NCBI GenBank assembly: GCA_963761615.1
Contig: CAVXGU010000003.1
Span: 2,232,001 to 2,296,000 of the forward strand
Origin: CAVXGU01 sp963761615
Lineage (GTDB): Bacteria > Acidobacteriota > Vicinamibacteria > Vicinamibacterales > CAVVIG01
Reading direction: 5' to 3'
DNA length: 64,000 nt
The notes beneath the pieces are model-generated. The model was not told the DNA's origin, did no database searches, and worked only from the letters and a program-made list of their open reading frames with translations. The position numbers and the translations under genes were made by a program. Positions within the stretch are counted from its first letter, which is position 1. Each line of letters opens with the position of its first letter. Positions 56,120 to 64,000 of this stretch are shown here, piece after piece.

Positions 56120-57653
56120 TCAGTTCAGAACCGGAGGGCGGCGCGGCCTGGCGGCGGCCTCGTAGTCGAAGGCCAGGGCCAGCAGTCGCGGCTCGCTCCA
56201 GGCCGGCCCCAGCAGCTCGACGCCGACGGGGACGCCGTCGGCCGTGAATCCGGCCGGCGCCGCCAGCGCCGGCAGGCCCGTGGTCGCGCTCAGCTGACAG
56301 TTGCTCCCGCGCTGGGGATCCCCGATGAGCGCAGGCTTGCGCGTCAGGACCGGGTAGGCCAGCACGTCGAGATGCTGGTCGGCGAAGACGTGCTCGACGA
56401 GCGCGCGTGCCGCGTCCCGCTTCGCGAGCGCATCCCGGTACGCCTTCGAGTCGCGCGCCTCGACGGCCTCGGCCCGCTTGAACACGCCTTCGACCGCCGG
56501 ACCGTACTCGCCCTTGTCGAGAATCTCCTTCAGGCTGTGGACCGGCGCGCCCGGCCAGCGCGCCAGGTAGTCCATCAGAATCCCACTTGAACTCCGCCGT
56601 GATCACGCTCGTGCCCGCGAGCGCGTCCCGGAGCTCGGGCAGGTGGACGTCCACGAGCGTCGCACCCTCCCGCGCCATCGCCTGAAGGGACTGCCGTACG
56701 AGATGACCGACCTCGTCGTCCTCCGGCATGCCGCCGAAGAGATCGCCGAGCACGCCGATCCGCGCTCCCTTGAGCGCGCCCGCCTCAAGCGCGTCGCGGT
56801 AGCTGGCCGGACGATGCCCGTCCCCGAGGCGGGTGACGGGATCGGCCGGGTCCTCCGCGACGGTGGCATCCAGCATGATCGCGAGATCCGTGACGGTCCG
56901 CGCGAGCGGGCCGGCGACGTCCTGCGTGTGCGAGAGCGGGATGATGCCGTCGCGGCTCGAGAGCCCGATCGTCGGCCGCAACCCGAACAGGTCGTCGCTC
57001 GCCGCCGGGTTGCGGATGGACCCGCAGGTGTCGGTGCCCATCCCGGCCGCCGCGAAGCTCGCCGCCACGGCCGCGCCCGTGCCTCCGCTCGACCCGCCGG
57101 GATTGCGCCGCCGGTCGTACGGGTTGCGGGTCTGCCCGCCTTCCGAGCTCACCGTCGTGATGCCGTACGCCAGCTCGTGCAGGTTCGTCTTGCCCAGGAT
57201 GATGGCGCCCGCCCCCCGCAGCTGCTTCACCTGGAAGGCGTCGGTGTGGGTCTCGAAGCCGTGCAGCGCCACGGACCCGCCCGTCGTCGGCATGTCGGCG
57301 GTCGCGTAGTTGTCCTTGACGACGACCGGAATGCCGTCGAGCGGCCCGAGGACGTGGCCCGCCTTCCTCGCCCGGTCGCGCGCGTCGGCGTCGGCCAGCG
57401 CGCGCGGGTTCACGGCGATCATCGCGTTCAGCGCGGGTCCCTGCTTGTCGTAGGCCGCGATGCGCGCGAAGTACTCCTCCACGAGCTGGTGGGACGTGAC
57501 CCGTCCGGCTGCGAGGGCCGCCTGCAGGTCCGGGATCGATCGCTCCACCACGAATGCCGTGTCGGAGGGCCGGGCCGGTCCACCGACCTTGCGGGCTCCG
57601 CCGCAGCCGCACGCGAGCAGACAGCACGCCACCAGCCCCGCGCTTCGCCGCAT
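56120..57653 (-). CDS. Amidase-signature lipoprotein (single +1 frameshift)
   Basis: This exported amidase of about 510 aa has a lipoprotein signal (LVACCLLACGCGG). The amidase Ser-cisSer-Lys triad is present: VVKDNYATAD (Lys), GGSSGGTGAAVAA and GTDTCGSIRNPA (Ser). The frame breaks after ITAEFKWD at about 56574-56584 and resumes as MDYLARWPGAPVHSLKEIL, ending GPAWSEPRLLALAFDYE. The change equals one extra base. Substrates (amides, peptides) are unknown. A perfect TATAAT lies six nt before the ATG, predicting a leaderless transcript. Confidence 0.87.
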
Positions 57654-57659
57654 GACGGG

Positions 57660-57665
57660 ATTATA
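57660..57665 (-). promoter_or_regulatory. TATAAT six nt before the amidase ATG
   Basis: On the minus strand TATAATCCCGTCATG places the transcription start at the A of ATG. The TAA in the hexamer is also the stop codon of the 54-aa membrane protein gene. Confidence 0.5.
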
Positions 57666-57825
57666 CCGACCGGGTCAGGCCCCAGCCCGCCGCAAAGATG
57701 ATGCAGCCGATCAGGAAGGGCTGAAAACTCGGCCCCATCGGGCCGGCCATGAAGACGTCGACGATCAGGAGCCACATGCCGAGCAGCTGCGCGCCGCGCC
57801 CGAGATAGTAAATGAACGTCTTCAT
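57661..57825 (-). CDS. Small two-helix membrane protein coupled to mutL
   Basis: This 54-aa protein starts MKTFIYYLGRGAQLLGMWLL and has a second helix (PFLIGCIIFAAGWGLTRSV). Its ATG overlaps the mutL stop codon (ATGA), so it is translationally coupled. I know similar short proteins next to mutL in Acidobacteriota only as hypothetical. Confidence 0.7.
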   Translation of the reverse strand: MKTFIYYLGRGAQLLGMWLLIVDVFMAGPMGPSFQPFLIGCIIFAAGWGLTRSV

Positions 57826-59597
57826 ATCCTCTCGAAGTTCTTCTCGATCTCCCGGCGCGTCAGGCGCAGCATCACGGGCCGCCCGTGCGGGCAGATCGTC
57901 GAGTACGCCGTGGCGCGGAGCTCCTCCAGGATGTGCACCATCTTGTCGTAGGTCAGCGGATAGTTGGCCTTCACAGCCGCATGGCAGGCGGTCGTGGCGG
58001 CGATCCGCTGGAGCGCCTCCTGCACCCCTGCTCCACGGTCCAGCCCCTCGAGGTCCTCGGCCAGCGCCGCGAGCGTGCGCGCCGCCGCTTCGGCCTCCAG
58101 CAGCGCCGGAATCGCCGACACCTTGAGCGTGCCCGGGCCGAACGGCTCCACCTCGAATCCCAGCCGGTCGAGCTCCGCCGAGCGGCCGGCGACGGCCTGC
58201 ACGGCGCCCGGCGCCAGGTCCAGCGTAAGCGGCACCAGCAGGCGCTGCGATTCGAGACGGCCGGCCGTCAGCCGCTCCATCACGCGCTCGAACAGCACGC
58301 GCTCGTGGGCCACGTGCTGATCGATGATCGCGACTCCGTCGGCGTCCACGGCGATGATGAACGTATCGCGGAACTGCCCGAGCGGCATCATCGGCGGGAC
58401 GTCGGCCGGCTGCGCCGCGGCGCCCGCCCGGACGATGGCCGCCGCGACGGCCTCGCCGGCGTCCGTCTCGCTCCCGCGGGCCGGCCGCCAGGACGCCGAC
58501 GGGTCGGGCGGGGTCCAGCGGCTCGGAAACGAACCGCCCTGGAGCACGCCGGGAATCGCGGGCGCCACCGGCTCCGCGCGCGCCGCCTCCGGTCGCAGCT
58601 GCAGCTGCGGCGCCGGCCCCTGGCCCAGGGCGTCCATCAGCGCACGGCGCACCACCTCGTGGACGAGCGACTGCTCGCGGAACCGCACCTCCGCCTTCGT
58701 GGGGTGCACGTTCACGTCGACCACCTCCGCCGGCATCTCGATGAACAGGTGCACCTCCGGGCTTCGCTCCTTGATCGACGCCTGGCTGTACGCGTCGAGG
58801 ATCGCGTGCGCGATCGTGCGGTCCTTGACGATCCGCCGGTTCACGAACACGTGCTGCGGCCCGCGGGTCGGGCCCTGCTGGGCGAGGGCCGCCACGTACC
58901 CGCCCACGCGCATGCCTCCCGCGTCCTTCCCGACCGGCAGCAGGTCGTCCCGCTCGCCGTACACCTGGTACATCCGGTCGCGCAGCGACGCCGCGGGCGG
59001 ACACGCGAGCACGCGGCGGGCGCCACTCGTCAGCGCGAAGCCCACGTCGGGATACGCCAGCGCCAGCTGCGTGACGACGCGCGAGACCTGCGCCGTCTCG
59101 GCCGCATCCGACTTCAGGAACTTCCGCCTCGCCGGAAGGTTGTAGAAGAGATCGTTGACCTCGACCTGAGTCCCTTCGCTCGTGCCGACCTCGGCGACCG
59201 ACGCCACGGCGCCGCCGTTCACGCGGATCTCGGTGCCGCTCGGCTCCCCTCGCGCGCGCGTCCGCAGGACGAAGTGCGAGACCGAGGCGATCGACGGCAG
59301 CGCTTCTCCGCGGAAGCCGAGCGTCCGGATCGCCGCCAGGTCGCCCGCGTGCCGGATCTTGCTCGTCGCGTGCCGCTCGATGGCCAGGCGCGCGTCCTCC
59401 GGGCTCATGCCCTCGCCGTCGTCCTCGACCCGGACCTGGCGCTTGCCGCCGAGCTCGACGTGAATGACGATGCGCCGGGCACCCGCGTCCACGGCGTTCT
59501 CGACCAGCTCTTTCACGACCGACGCCGGACGCTCGACGACTTCGCCGGCGGCAATCTGATTCGCCAGGTCGGGCGCCAGTCGCTGGATCCGGCTCAT
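57822..59597 (-). CDS. mutL: DNA mismatch repair protein MutL
   Basis: This 591-aa protein has the GHKL ATPase motifs LVENAVDAGARRI, DDGEGMSPEDA, TLGFRGEALPSIASV and GTQVEVNDLFYNLPARRKFL. The C-terminal dimerisation domain has DQHVAHERVLFE and CPHGRPVMLRLT. The endonuclease motif DQHA-x2-E-x4-E is present as DQHVAHERVLFE, and CPHGRP is the second metal site, so it is probably a nicking MutL. No mutS is nearby. Confidence 0.95.
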   Translation of the reverse strand: MSRIQRLAPDLANQIAAGEVVERPASVVKELVENAVDAGARRIVIHVELGGKRQVRVEDDGEGMSPEDARLAIERHATSKIRHAGDLAAIRTLGFRGEALPSIASVSHFVLRTRARGEPSGTEIRVNGGAVASVAEVGTSEGTQVEVNDLFYNLPARRKFLKSDAAETAQVSRVVTQLALAYPDVGFALTSGARRVLACPPAASLRDRMYQVYGERDDLLPVGKDAGGMRVGGYVAALAQQGPTRGPQHVFVNRRIVKDRTIAHAILDAYSQASIKERSPEVHLFIEMPAEVVDVNVHPTKAEVRFREQSLVHEVVRRALMDALGQGPAPQLQLRPEAARAEPVAPAIPGVLQGGSFPSRWTPPDPSASWRPARGSETDAGEAVAAAIVRAGAAAQPADVPPMMPLGQFRDTFIIAVDADGVAIIDQHVAHERVLFERVMERLTAGRLESQRLLVPLTLDLAPGAVQAVAGRSAELDRLGFEVEPFGPGTLKVSAIPALLEAEAAARTLAALAEDLEGLDRGAGVQEALQRIAATTACHAAVKANYPLTYDKMVHILEELRATAYSTICPHGRPVMLRLTRREIEKNFERI

Positions 59598-59598
59598 C

Positions 59599-60564
59599 TC
59601 ACAGCCATCCCTTGCGGCGGAACCACATCAGCATGCCCGCCGCCACGGTCGCCGCGATCCCGAAGAGCCACCAGAACTGCGCGCCCGGCCCGCCCGGAAA
59701 GCGCGGCAGGTCCACGTTCATGCCGTACACACCCGTCAGGAAGGAGAGCGGGATGAAGAGCGTCGCGACCACGGTCAGCACCCGCATCACGTCGTTCAAC
59801 CGGTTGCTGACGTTGGACAGGTGGGCGTCGAGGATGGCGGAGAGCCGGTCGTGGAAGATCAGCGTGTCGTCGGCGACGCGGACCAGGTGGTCGTACACGT
59901 CCCGGAAGCGAAACGACATCTCCGTGCTGATGTCGACGAACTCGCGCCGCGCCAGCCGGGCCATCACGTCGCGCTGGGGCGCCGTCACGCGCCGGAGCGT
60001 GGAGACGACGTGCTTCTGGCTGAGGATCTCGCGCGCCAGCGCCGGGGACGGCCGCACGAACACCGCCTCCTCCAGCTCGTCGAGCCGATCCTCGAGTGTG
60101 TCCAGCTCCGGCCGGTAGTGGTCGACAATCGTGTCGACGATGCGGTGGAAGAGCGGGACCGGGCCGTCGCCGAGCATCCGGCGGTCGCGCGTACAGTGGC
60201 CCTGGAGGCCGCCGATTGCACGCGACTCGCCGCCGTGCACCGTCACCAGGTAGTTGCCCCCGATGAAGAAGTCCACATCGTCGGTGGCGAAGGCGATCTG
60301 ATTCGGACGCACCGCGAGCTCGTGAAGGACGACGTACAGGTAGCCGTCGTAGGCTTCGATCTTCGGGTACTGGATGGAGGACATCGCGTCCTCCACCGAC
60401 AGGGGGTGGAAGCCGAAGGTCTCGCTGAGGATCAGCGACTCAGCGACGGACGGGGCCGCCAGGTCGACCCAGACGTGCGCGCCCGACGCCGGATTCAGCC
60501 AGCCGCGATCGACGCTCCTGACCTGTTCGGTCGCGCCGTTCCGGTGCAGGAAGATCGTGACCAC
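59599..60564 (-). CDS. corA: CorA family magnesium transporter
   Basis: This 321-aa channel has a cytoplasmic alpha/beta funnel (VDLAAPSVAESLILSETFGFHPLSVEDAM), long helices and two C-terminal membrane segments. The signature YGMN occurs in FLTGVYGMNVDLP at the first helix end. It imports Mg2+ and perhaps Co2+ or Ni2+. It lies between ppdK and mutL, with gaps of 1 to 3 bp. Confidence 0.94.
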   Translation of the reverse strand: MVTIFLHRNGATEQVRSVDRGWLNPASGAHVWVDLAAPSVAESLILSETFGFHPLSVEDAMSSIQYPKIEAYDGYLYVVLHELAVRPNQIAFATDDVDFFIGGNYLVTVHGGESRAIGGLQGHCTRDRRMLGDGPVPLFHRIVDTIVDHYRPELDTLEDRLDELEEAVFVRPSPALAREILSQKHVVSTLRRVTAPQRDVMARLARREFVDISTEMSFRFRDVYDHLVRVADDTLIFHDRLSAILDAHLSNVSNRLNDVMRVLTVVATLFIPLSFLTGVYGMNVDLPRFPGGPGAQFWWLFGIAATVAAGMLMWFRRKGWL

Positions 60565-60567
60565 ACG

Positions 60568-63345
60568 TCAATCGCCGACCTTGACCGCCAGCGCGGCTTG
60601 CGCCGCGGCCAGGCGGGCCACCGGGATCCGGTAGGGAGACGCGCTGACGTAGTCCATCCCGGCCGAGGCGAAGAAGTGAATCGAGGACGGGTCTCCGCCG
60701 TGCTCGCCGCAGACGCCCACTTTCAGCTCCGGCCGCGCCCGCCGGCCCCGCTCGACGCCGATGCGGACGAGCGCGCCCACGCCGTCGACGTCGATTGTCG
60801 CGAACGGATCGCGCTCCAGAATCTTCTTCTGCTGGTAGATGCGCAGGAACTTGCCCACGTCGTCGCGCGAGAACCCGAACGTCAGCTGCGTGAGATCGTT
60901 GGTGCCGAACGAGAAGAACTGCGCCTCCTCGGCCACCTGGTCGGCCGTCAGGGCGCCGCGCGGCACCTCGATCATCGTCCCGACCAGGTACTTGACGCGG
61001 ACGCCTTCCCGCTCCATTGTCTCGGCGGCGACGCGATCGACAACGGCCTTCTGGTCGCGCAGCTCCTTCACGTGGCCCACGAGCGGGATCATGATCTCGG
61101 GCACGACCTTGAGACCCTCGCGGTTCAGCCGGCACGCCGCCTCGATGATGGCCCGCGTCTGCATCTCGGTGATCTCCGGGTACGTGATCCCGAGGCGGAC
61201 GCCGCGGTGGCCGAGCATGGGGTTGAACTCGTGGAGCTGCTCGACGCGATGCAGCAGACTGCGCTTGGCCTCGATGTCGGGTCCCGTCGCGCCGGTGCAC
61301 TCGAGCTTCGCGATCTCCACCATCAGCTCCTCGCGCTTGGGCAGGAACTCGTGGAGGGGCGGGTCGATCGTCCGGATCGTGACCGGGCAGCCGTGCATGG
61401 CCTTGAAGACGCCGTAGAAGTCCGCGCGCTGGAGCGGCAGCAGCTCGTCGAGCGCCTCCCGGCGGCCGGCTTCCGTCTCGGCGAGGATCATCCGCTGGAC
61501 AATCGGAATCCGGCCCTCCCCGAAGAACATGTGCTCGGTCCGGCACAGCCCGATGCCGCGCGCCCCGAACGCGTACGCGATCTCGGCCTGGTCGGGCAGG
61601 TCCGCATTGGCGCGAATACCCATCTCGCGGAACTTGTCCGACCAGCTCATGATCTGGCCGAAGCGCCGGTAGATGTCCGACTTCTCCGGCTTCAGCGTCC
61701 CGTCGAGCACCTGCAGGATCTCGCTCGGCCGGGTCGGCACACGCGCGATCTTGACCTCGCCGGACAGCCCGTCGAACGAGATGTAGTCGCCCTCCTTGAC
61801 CGTCTGCCCCGAGACGCGGAACGCCTTCGTCTCCTCGTTGATCTGGAGCGCCCCGGCGCCGACGATCGACGGCTTGCCCATCTGCCGGCCGACGACGGCG
61901 GCGTGCGAGGTCATGCCGCCCGTGGCCGTCAGGATGCCTTGGGAGACGAACATGCCGTGGATGTCGTCCGGCACCGTCTCCCGCCGGACGAGGATGACCT
62001 GCCGCCCCTGCTTCGCCCAGTCGACGGCGTGATCGGCCGAGAAGACGACCTGCCCGCTCGCGGCGCCGGGCGACGCCGGCAGCCCCTTGGTCGCGACCGG
62101 GATCTTGCGCCACTCGCCGGGATCGAAGCCCGGCGCCAGCAGCTGCGAGAGCGACTCCGGGTCGACCATCAGCACCGCTTCCTTCGGCGTGATGAGCCGT
62201 TCGGCCACCATGTCGGTCGCGATGACGACCGCCGCGTAGCCCGTCCGCTTCCCGTTCCGCGTCTGCAGCATGAACAGGCGCTCGTCCTGGATGGTGAACT
62301 CGAAGTCCTGGACGTCCCGGTAGTGCTTCTCGAGGCGGGTGGTGATGTCGCGGAGCTGCCGATACGCCGCCGGCATCACCTGTTCCAGCTCGGTGATGGG
62401 CTGCGGCGTCCGGATGCCCGCCACGACGTCCTCGCCCTGCGCGTTGATCAGGAACTCGCCGAAGAACTCCTTGCGGCCCGTCGCCGGGTTCCGCGTGAAG
62501 CCGACGCCGGTGGCCGAGCGCGACCCGGTGTTGCCGAATACCATCATCTGCACGTTGACAGCCGTGCCGATCGAGTCCGGGATGTCGTAGATGCGCCGGT
62601 ACTCGATCGCCCGCGCATTGTTCCAGGACCGGAAGACCGCGTCGCGGGCCATCTTCAGCTGCTCGTGGGGGACCTGCGGAAAGTCGCGGCCCGACCGCTC
62701 GCGCACCACGCGCTTGTAGCGCACGACGACGTCGGCGAGCGCCTCCTCGTCGAGCTCCGTGTCCAGGTGCGCGCCGCGCGCCTGCTTGACCGCGTGGAGC
62801 TCGTACTCGAAGGCGTCCTTCGAGATCTCGAGGACGACGTTGCCGAACATCTGGATGAAGCGCCGGTAGCTGTCGTAGGCGAAGCGGCCGTTGCTCGTCC
62901 GGCGCTTCAGCCCCTCGACCGCGTCGTCGTTCAGTCCGAGGTTGAGGATCGTGTCCATCATCCCGGGCATCGAGAACTTCGCGCCGGAGCGGACCGACAC
63001 CAGCAGCGGGTTCTCCGTCGATCCGAGCCGGGCGCCGGCGACGTGCTCCAGCCGCGCGAGATACGTCGCGATCTCCTGGTCGATCGACGCCGGGATGCGT
63101 CCCTTTTCCTTGTAGTAGATGTTGCAGACGTCGGTCGAGATCGTGAAGCCGGGCGGGACCGGGAGTCCGGCGTTGGTCATCTCGGCCAGCCCGGCGCCCT
63201 TGCCACCGAGCAGATCCTTCATGTCCCGGCTGCCGTCAGCCTTGCCGCCCCCGAAGAAATACACGTGCTTCCTCGTCGCGGTCTTGGCCGTGGTCTTCGT
63301 CTGGGTCTTCGCCGTCTTCCCCTTGGACGCCCGCTTCTTGACCAT
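60568..63345 (-). CDS. ppdK: Pyruvate, phosphate dikinase
   Basis: This 925-aa enzyme interconverts pyruvate, ATP and Pi with PEP, AMP and PPi. The nucleotide-binding domain has FFGGGKADGSRDMKDLLGGKGAGLAEM and SVRSGAKFSMPGMMDTILNLG. The swivelling phosphohistidine is in GGMTSHAAVVGRQMGKPSIVG. The PEP site is GLCRTEHMFF and the catalytic Cys is in VGVCGEHGGDPSS. A Lys/Thr-rich tail of about 27 residues precedes the conserved part. GGAG lies upstream of the ATG. It follows glyS. Confidence 0.97.
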   Translation of the reverse strand: MVKKRASKGKTAKTQTKTTAKTATRKHVYFFGGGKADGSRDMKDLLGGKGAGLAEMTNAGLPVPPGFTISTDVCNIYYKEKGRIPASIDQEIATYLARLEHVAGARLGSTENPLLVSVRSGAKFSMPGMMDTILNLGLNDDAVEGLKRRTSNGRFAYDSYRRFIQMFGNVVLEISKDAFEYELHAVKQARGAHLDTELDEEALADVVVRYKRVVRERSGRDFPQVPHEQLKMARDAVFRSWNNARAIEYRRIYDIPDSIGTAVNVQMMVFGNTGSRSATGVGFTRNPATGRKEFFGEFLINAQGEDVVAGIRTPQPITELEQVMPAAYRQLRDITTRLEKHYRDVQDFEFTIQDERLFMLQTRNGKRTGYAAVVIATDMVAERLITPKEAVLMVDPESLSQLLAPGFDPGEWRKIPVATKGLPASPGAASGQVVFSADHAVDWAKQGRQVILVRRETVPDDIHGMFVSQGILTATGGMTSHAAVVGRQMGKPSIVGAGALQINEETKAFRVSGQTVKEGDYISFDGLSGEVKIARVPTRPSEILQVLDGTLKPEKSDIYRRFGQIMSWSDKFREMGIRANADLPDQAEIAYAFGARGIGLCRTEHMFFGEGRIPIVQRMILAETEAGRREALDELLPLQRADFYGVFKAMHGCPVTIRTIDPPLHEFLPKREELMVEIAKLECTGATGPDIEAKRSLLHRVEQLHEFNPMLGHRGVRLGITYPEITEMQTRAIIEAACRLNREGLKVVPEIMIPLVGHVKELRDQKAVVDRVAAETMEREGVRVKYLVGTMIEVPRGALTADQVAEEAQFFSFGTNDLTQLTFGFSRDDVGKFLRIYQQKKILERDPFATIDVDGVGALVRIGVERGRRARPELKVGVCGEHGGDPSSIHFFASAGMDYVSASPYRIPVARLAAAQAALAVKVGD

Positions 63346-63365
63346 CTGCTACTCCGTGGGACGGA

Positions 63366-64000
63366 TCAACGAGTTCGAGTGCTCCCTGGGTCGAGCTGGC
63401 CCGGCTCGCGGGTGGGAGCGATTTCCGAGATATCGGCAATCTCCAGGACCATGTCTCGCAGCCCCGCCATTAGCTGCAGGCGCTTCTCGCGGACGGCCAT
63501 ATTCTCTGCCATCACGAGGACATCTTCAAAGTAGCGCGCGACCAGCGGCCGCAGCGCCGCGATCTCCTTCAGCGCGTCGAGATAGCGGCCTTCGGCCTCG
63601 GCTTCGTGGATGACGATCGCGTGCGACGCGGCGTGCCGGATCAGGGCCGTCTCCGCCTCGTCGGTCGCGCCCGCATCCGCGAACTCGACCAGGCTCGCCC
63701 AGCCGGCGGCGCCCGCCGGCACGTCCTTGGAGATGTTCTTCACGCGCTTGAACAGCTCGGCGAGCTCCACGAACTCGGGCGCCTGCCGCGCCTCGGCCAC
63801 CGCGGCCACCCGCGCGAGCGCCGTCGACGGCGCCAGCCGATCCAGATCGCCCGCCGAAGCCTCGGATCCGACGACGGCATTGACTTCGTCGTAGGCCGCG
63901 CCGCGCTGCTGGAGCACGTACCGCAGGCGTTCGCTGAAGAACGCCACCAGCCGCGGCGACCAGTCGGACTCCGGCGTCGCCGACCCCGCCCGATCGAGCG
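63366..64000 (-). CDS. glyS: Glycyl-tRNA synthetase beta subunit (5' part outside window)
   Basis: The last 211 residues of GlyS are present, and the frame is open to the window edge. Recognisable blocks are FFSERLRYVLQQRGAAYDEVNAV, VELAELFKRVKNISKD, and FEDVLVMAENMAVREKRLQL, the C-terminal DALR-like anticodon-binding part (FFDxVxVMxExxxxRxNRLxLL). With the alpha subunit it charges tRNA-Gly. Confidence 0.93.
   Translation of the reverse strand, partial: LDRAGSATPESDWSPRLVAFFSERLRYVLQQRGAAYDEVNAVVGSEASAGDLDRLAPSTALARVAAVAEARQAPEFVELAELFKRVKNISKDVPAGAAGWASLVEFADAGATDEAETALIRHAASHAIVIHEAEAEGRYLDALKEIAALRPLVARYFEDVLVMAENMAVREKRLQLMAGLRDMVLEIADISEIAPTREPGQLDPGSTRTR

Noticed and set aside
59821..63534. 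A plus-strand open frame of over 1200 codons opposite corA and ppdK
   Set aside because: It is the antisense of two unmistakable conserved genes and is mostly Arg, Asp and Leu; no start signal or domain.

Overview
The window is high-GC bacterial DNA (roughly two thirds G+C by eye) with tightly packed genes, many 4-nt ATGA overlaps, two tRNAs, and no phage, insertion sequence or CRISPR array that I can see. The gene mix suggests a Gram-negative, double-membrane bacterium, most likely Acidobacteriota of the Vicinamibacteria type. The markers are an MtrA/MtrB-type cytochrome-porin pair, an Mla lipid transporter, DUF2934, GlsB and lmo0937 stress proteins, and glycine-zipper and SYLF proteins. The taxonomic call is inference; no rRNA is present.

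Layout. 0-3.2 kb: phospholipid synthesis (pgsA) and sugar activation (nucleotidyltransferase, phosphomannomutase), then tRNA-Gly. 3.2-22.5 kb: an accessory envelope-stress region of small membrane, lipoprotein and secreted proteins. It also holds an MgtA-type ATPase, a C39 peptidase fused to an outer-membrane barrel, two L,D-transpeptidases, an M23 peptidase and a cupin. Several promoter regions here share palindromes built from TGTTC and GAACA half sites. 22.5-29 kb: two RsbU-type phosphatases, a hemerythrin-radical SAM fusion behind a CRP/FNR-type palindrome, a Crp/Fnr regulator and a cysteine-rich protein. 29-36 kb: a two-component system, then the MtrB/DmsE electron conduit divergent from a monoheme cytochrome across a 38-bp dyad. 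36-42 kb: a KdpDE-like pair coupled to deoC and an rpiB variant, purine and pyrimidine salvage, an exported deaminase and tRNA-Val. 42-50 kb: PadR, STAS, the MlaDFE operon and uvrB. 50-64 kb: housekeeping genes (DHH phosphoesterase, trans-sulfuration enzyme, greA-like, rRNA methyltransferase, rarA, amidase, mutL, corA, ppdK, glyS).

Four observations stand out. First, the repeated TGTKC-N6-GMACA palindromes suggest an undescribed stress regulon. Second, there are two unusual fusions (C39-TPR-barrel and hemerythrin-radical SAM). Third, many genes have a good -10 hexamer only 6-11 nt before the start codon, which implies leaderless transcripts. Fourth, six genes carry seven frameshifts, each equal to one extra base. 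That one-sidedness looks more like sequence error than decay, so those proteins are probably intact in the organism.
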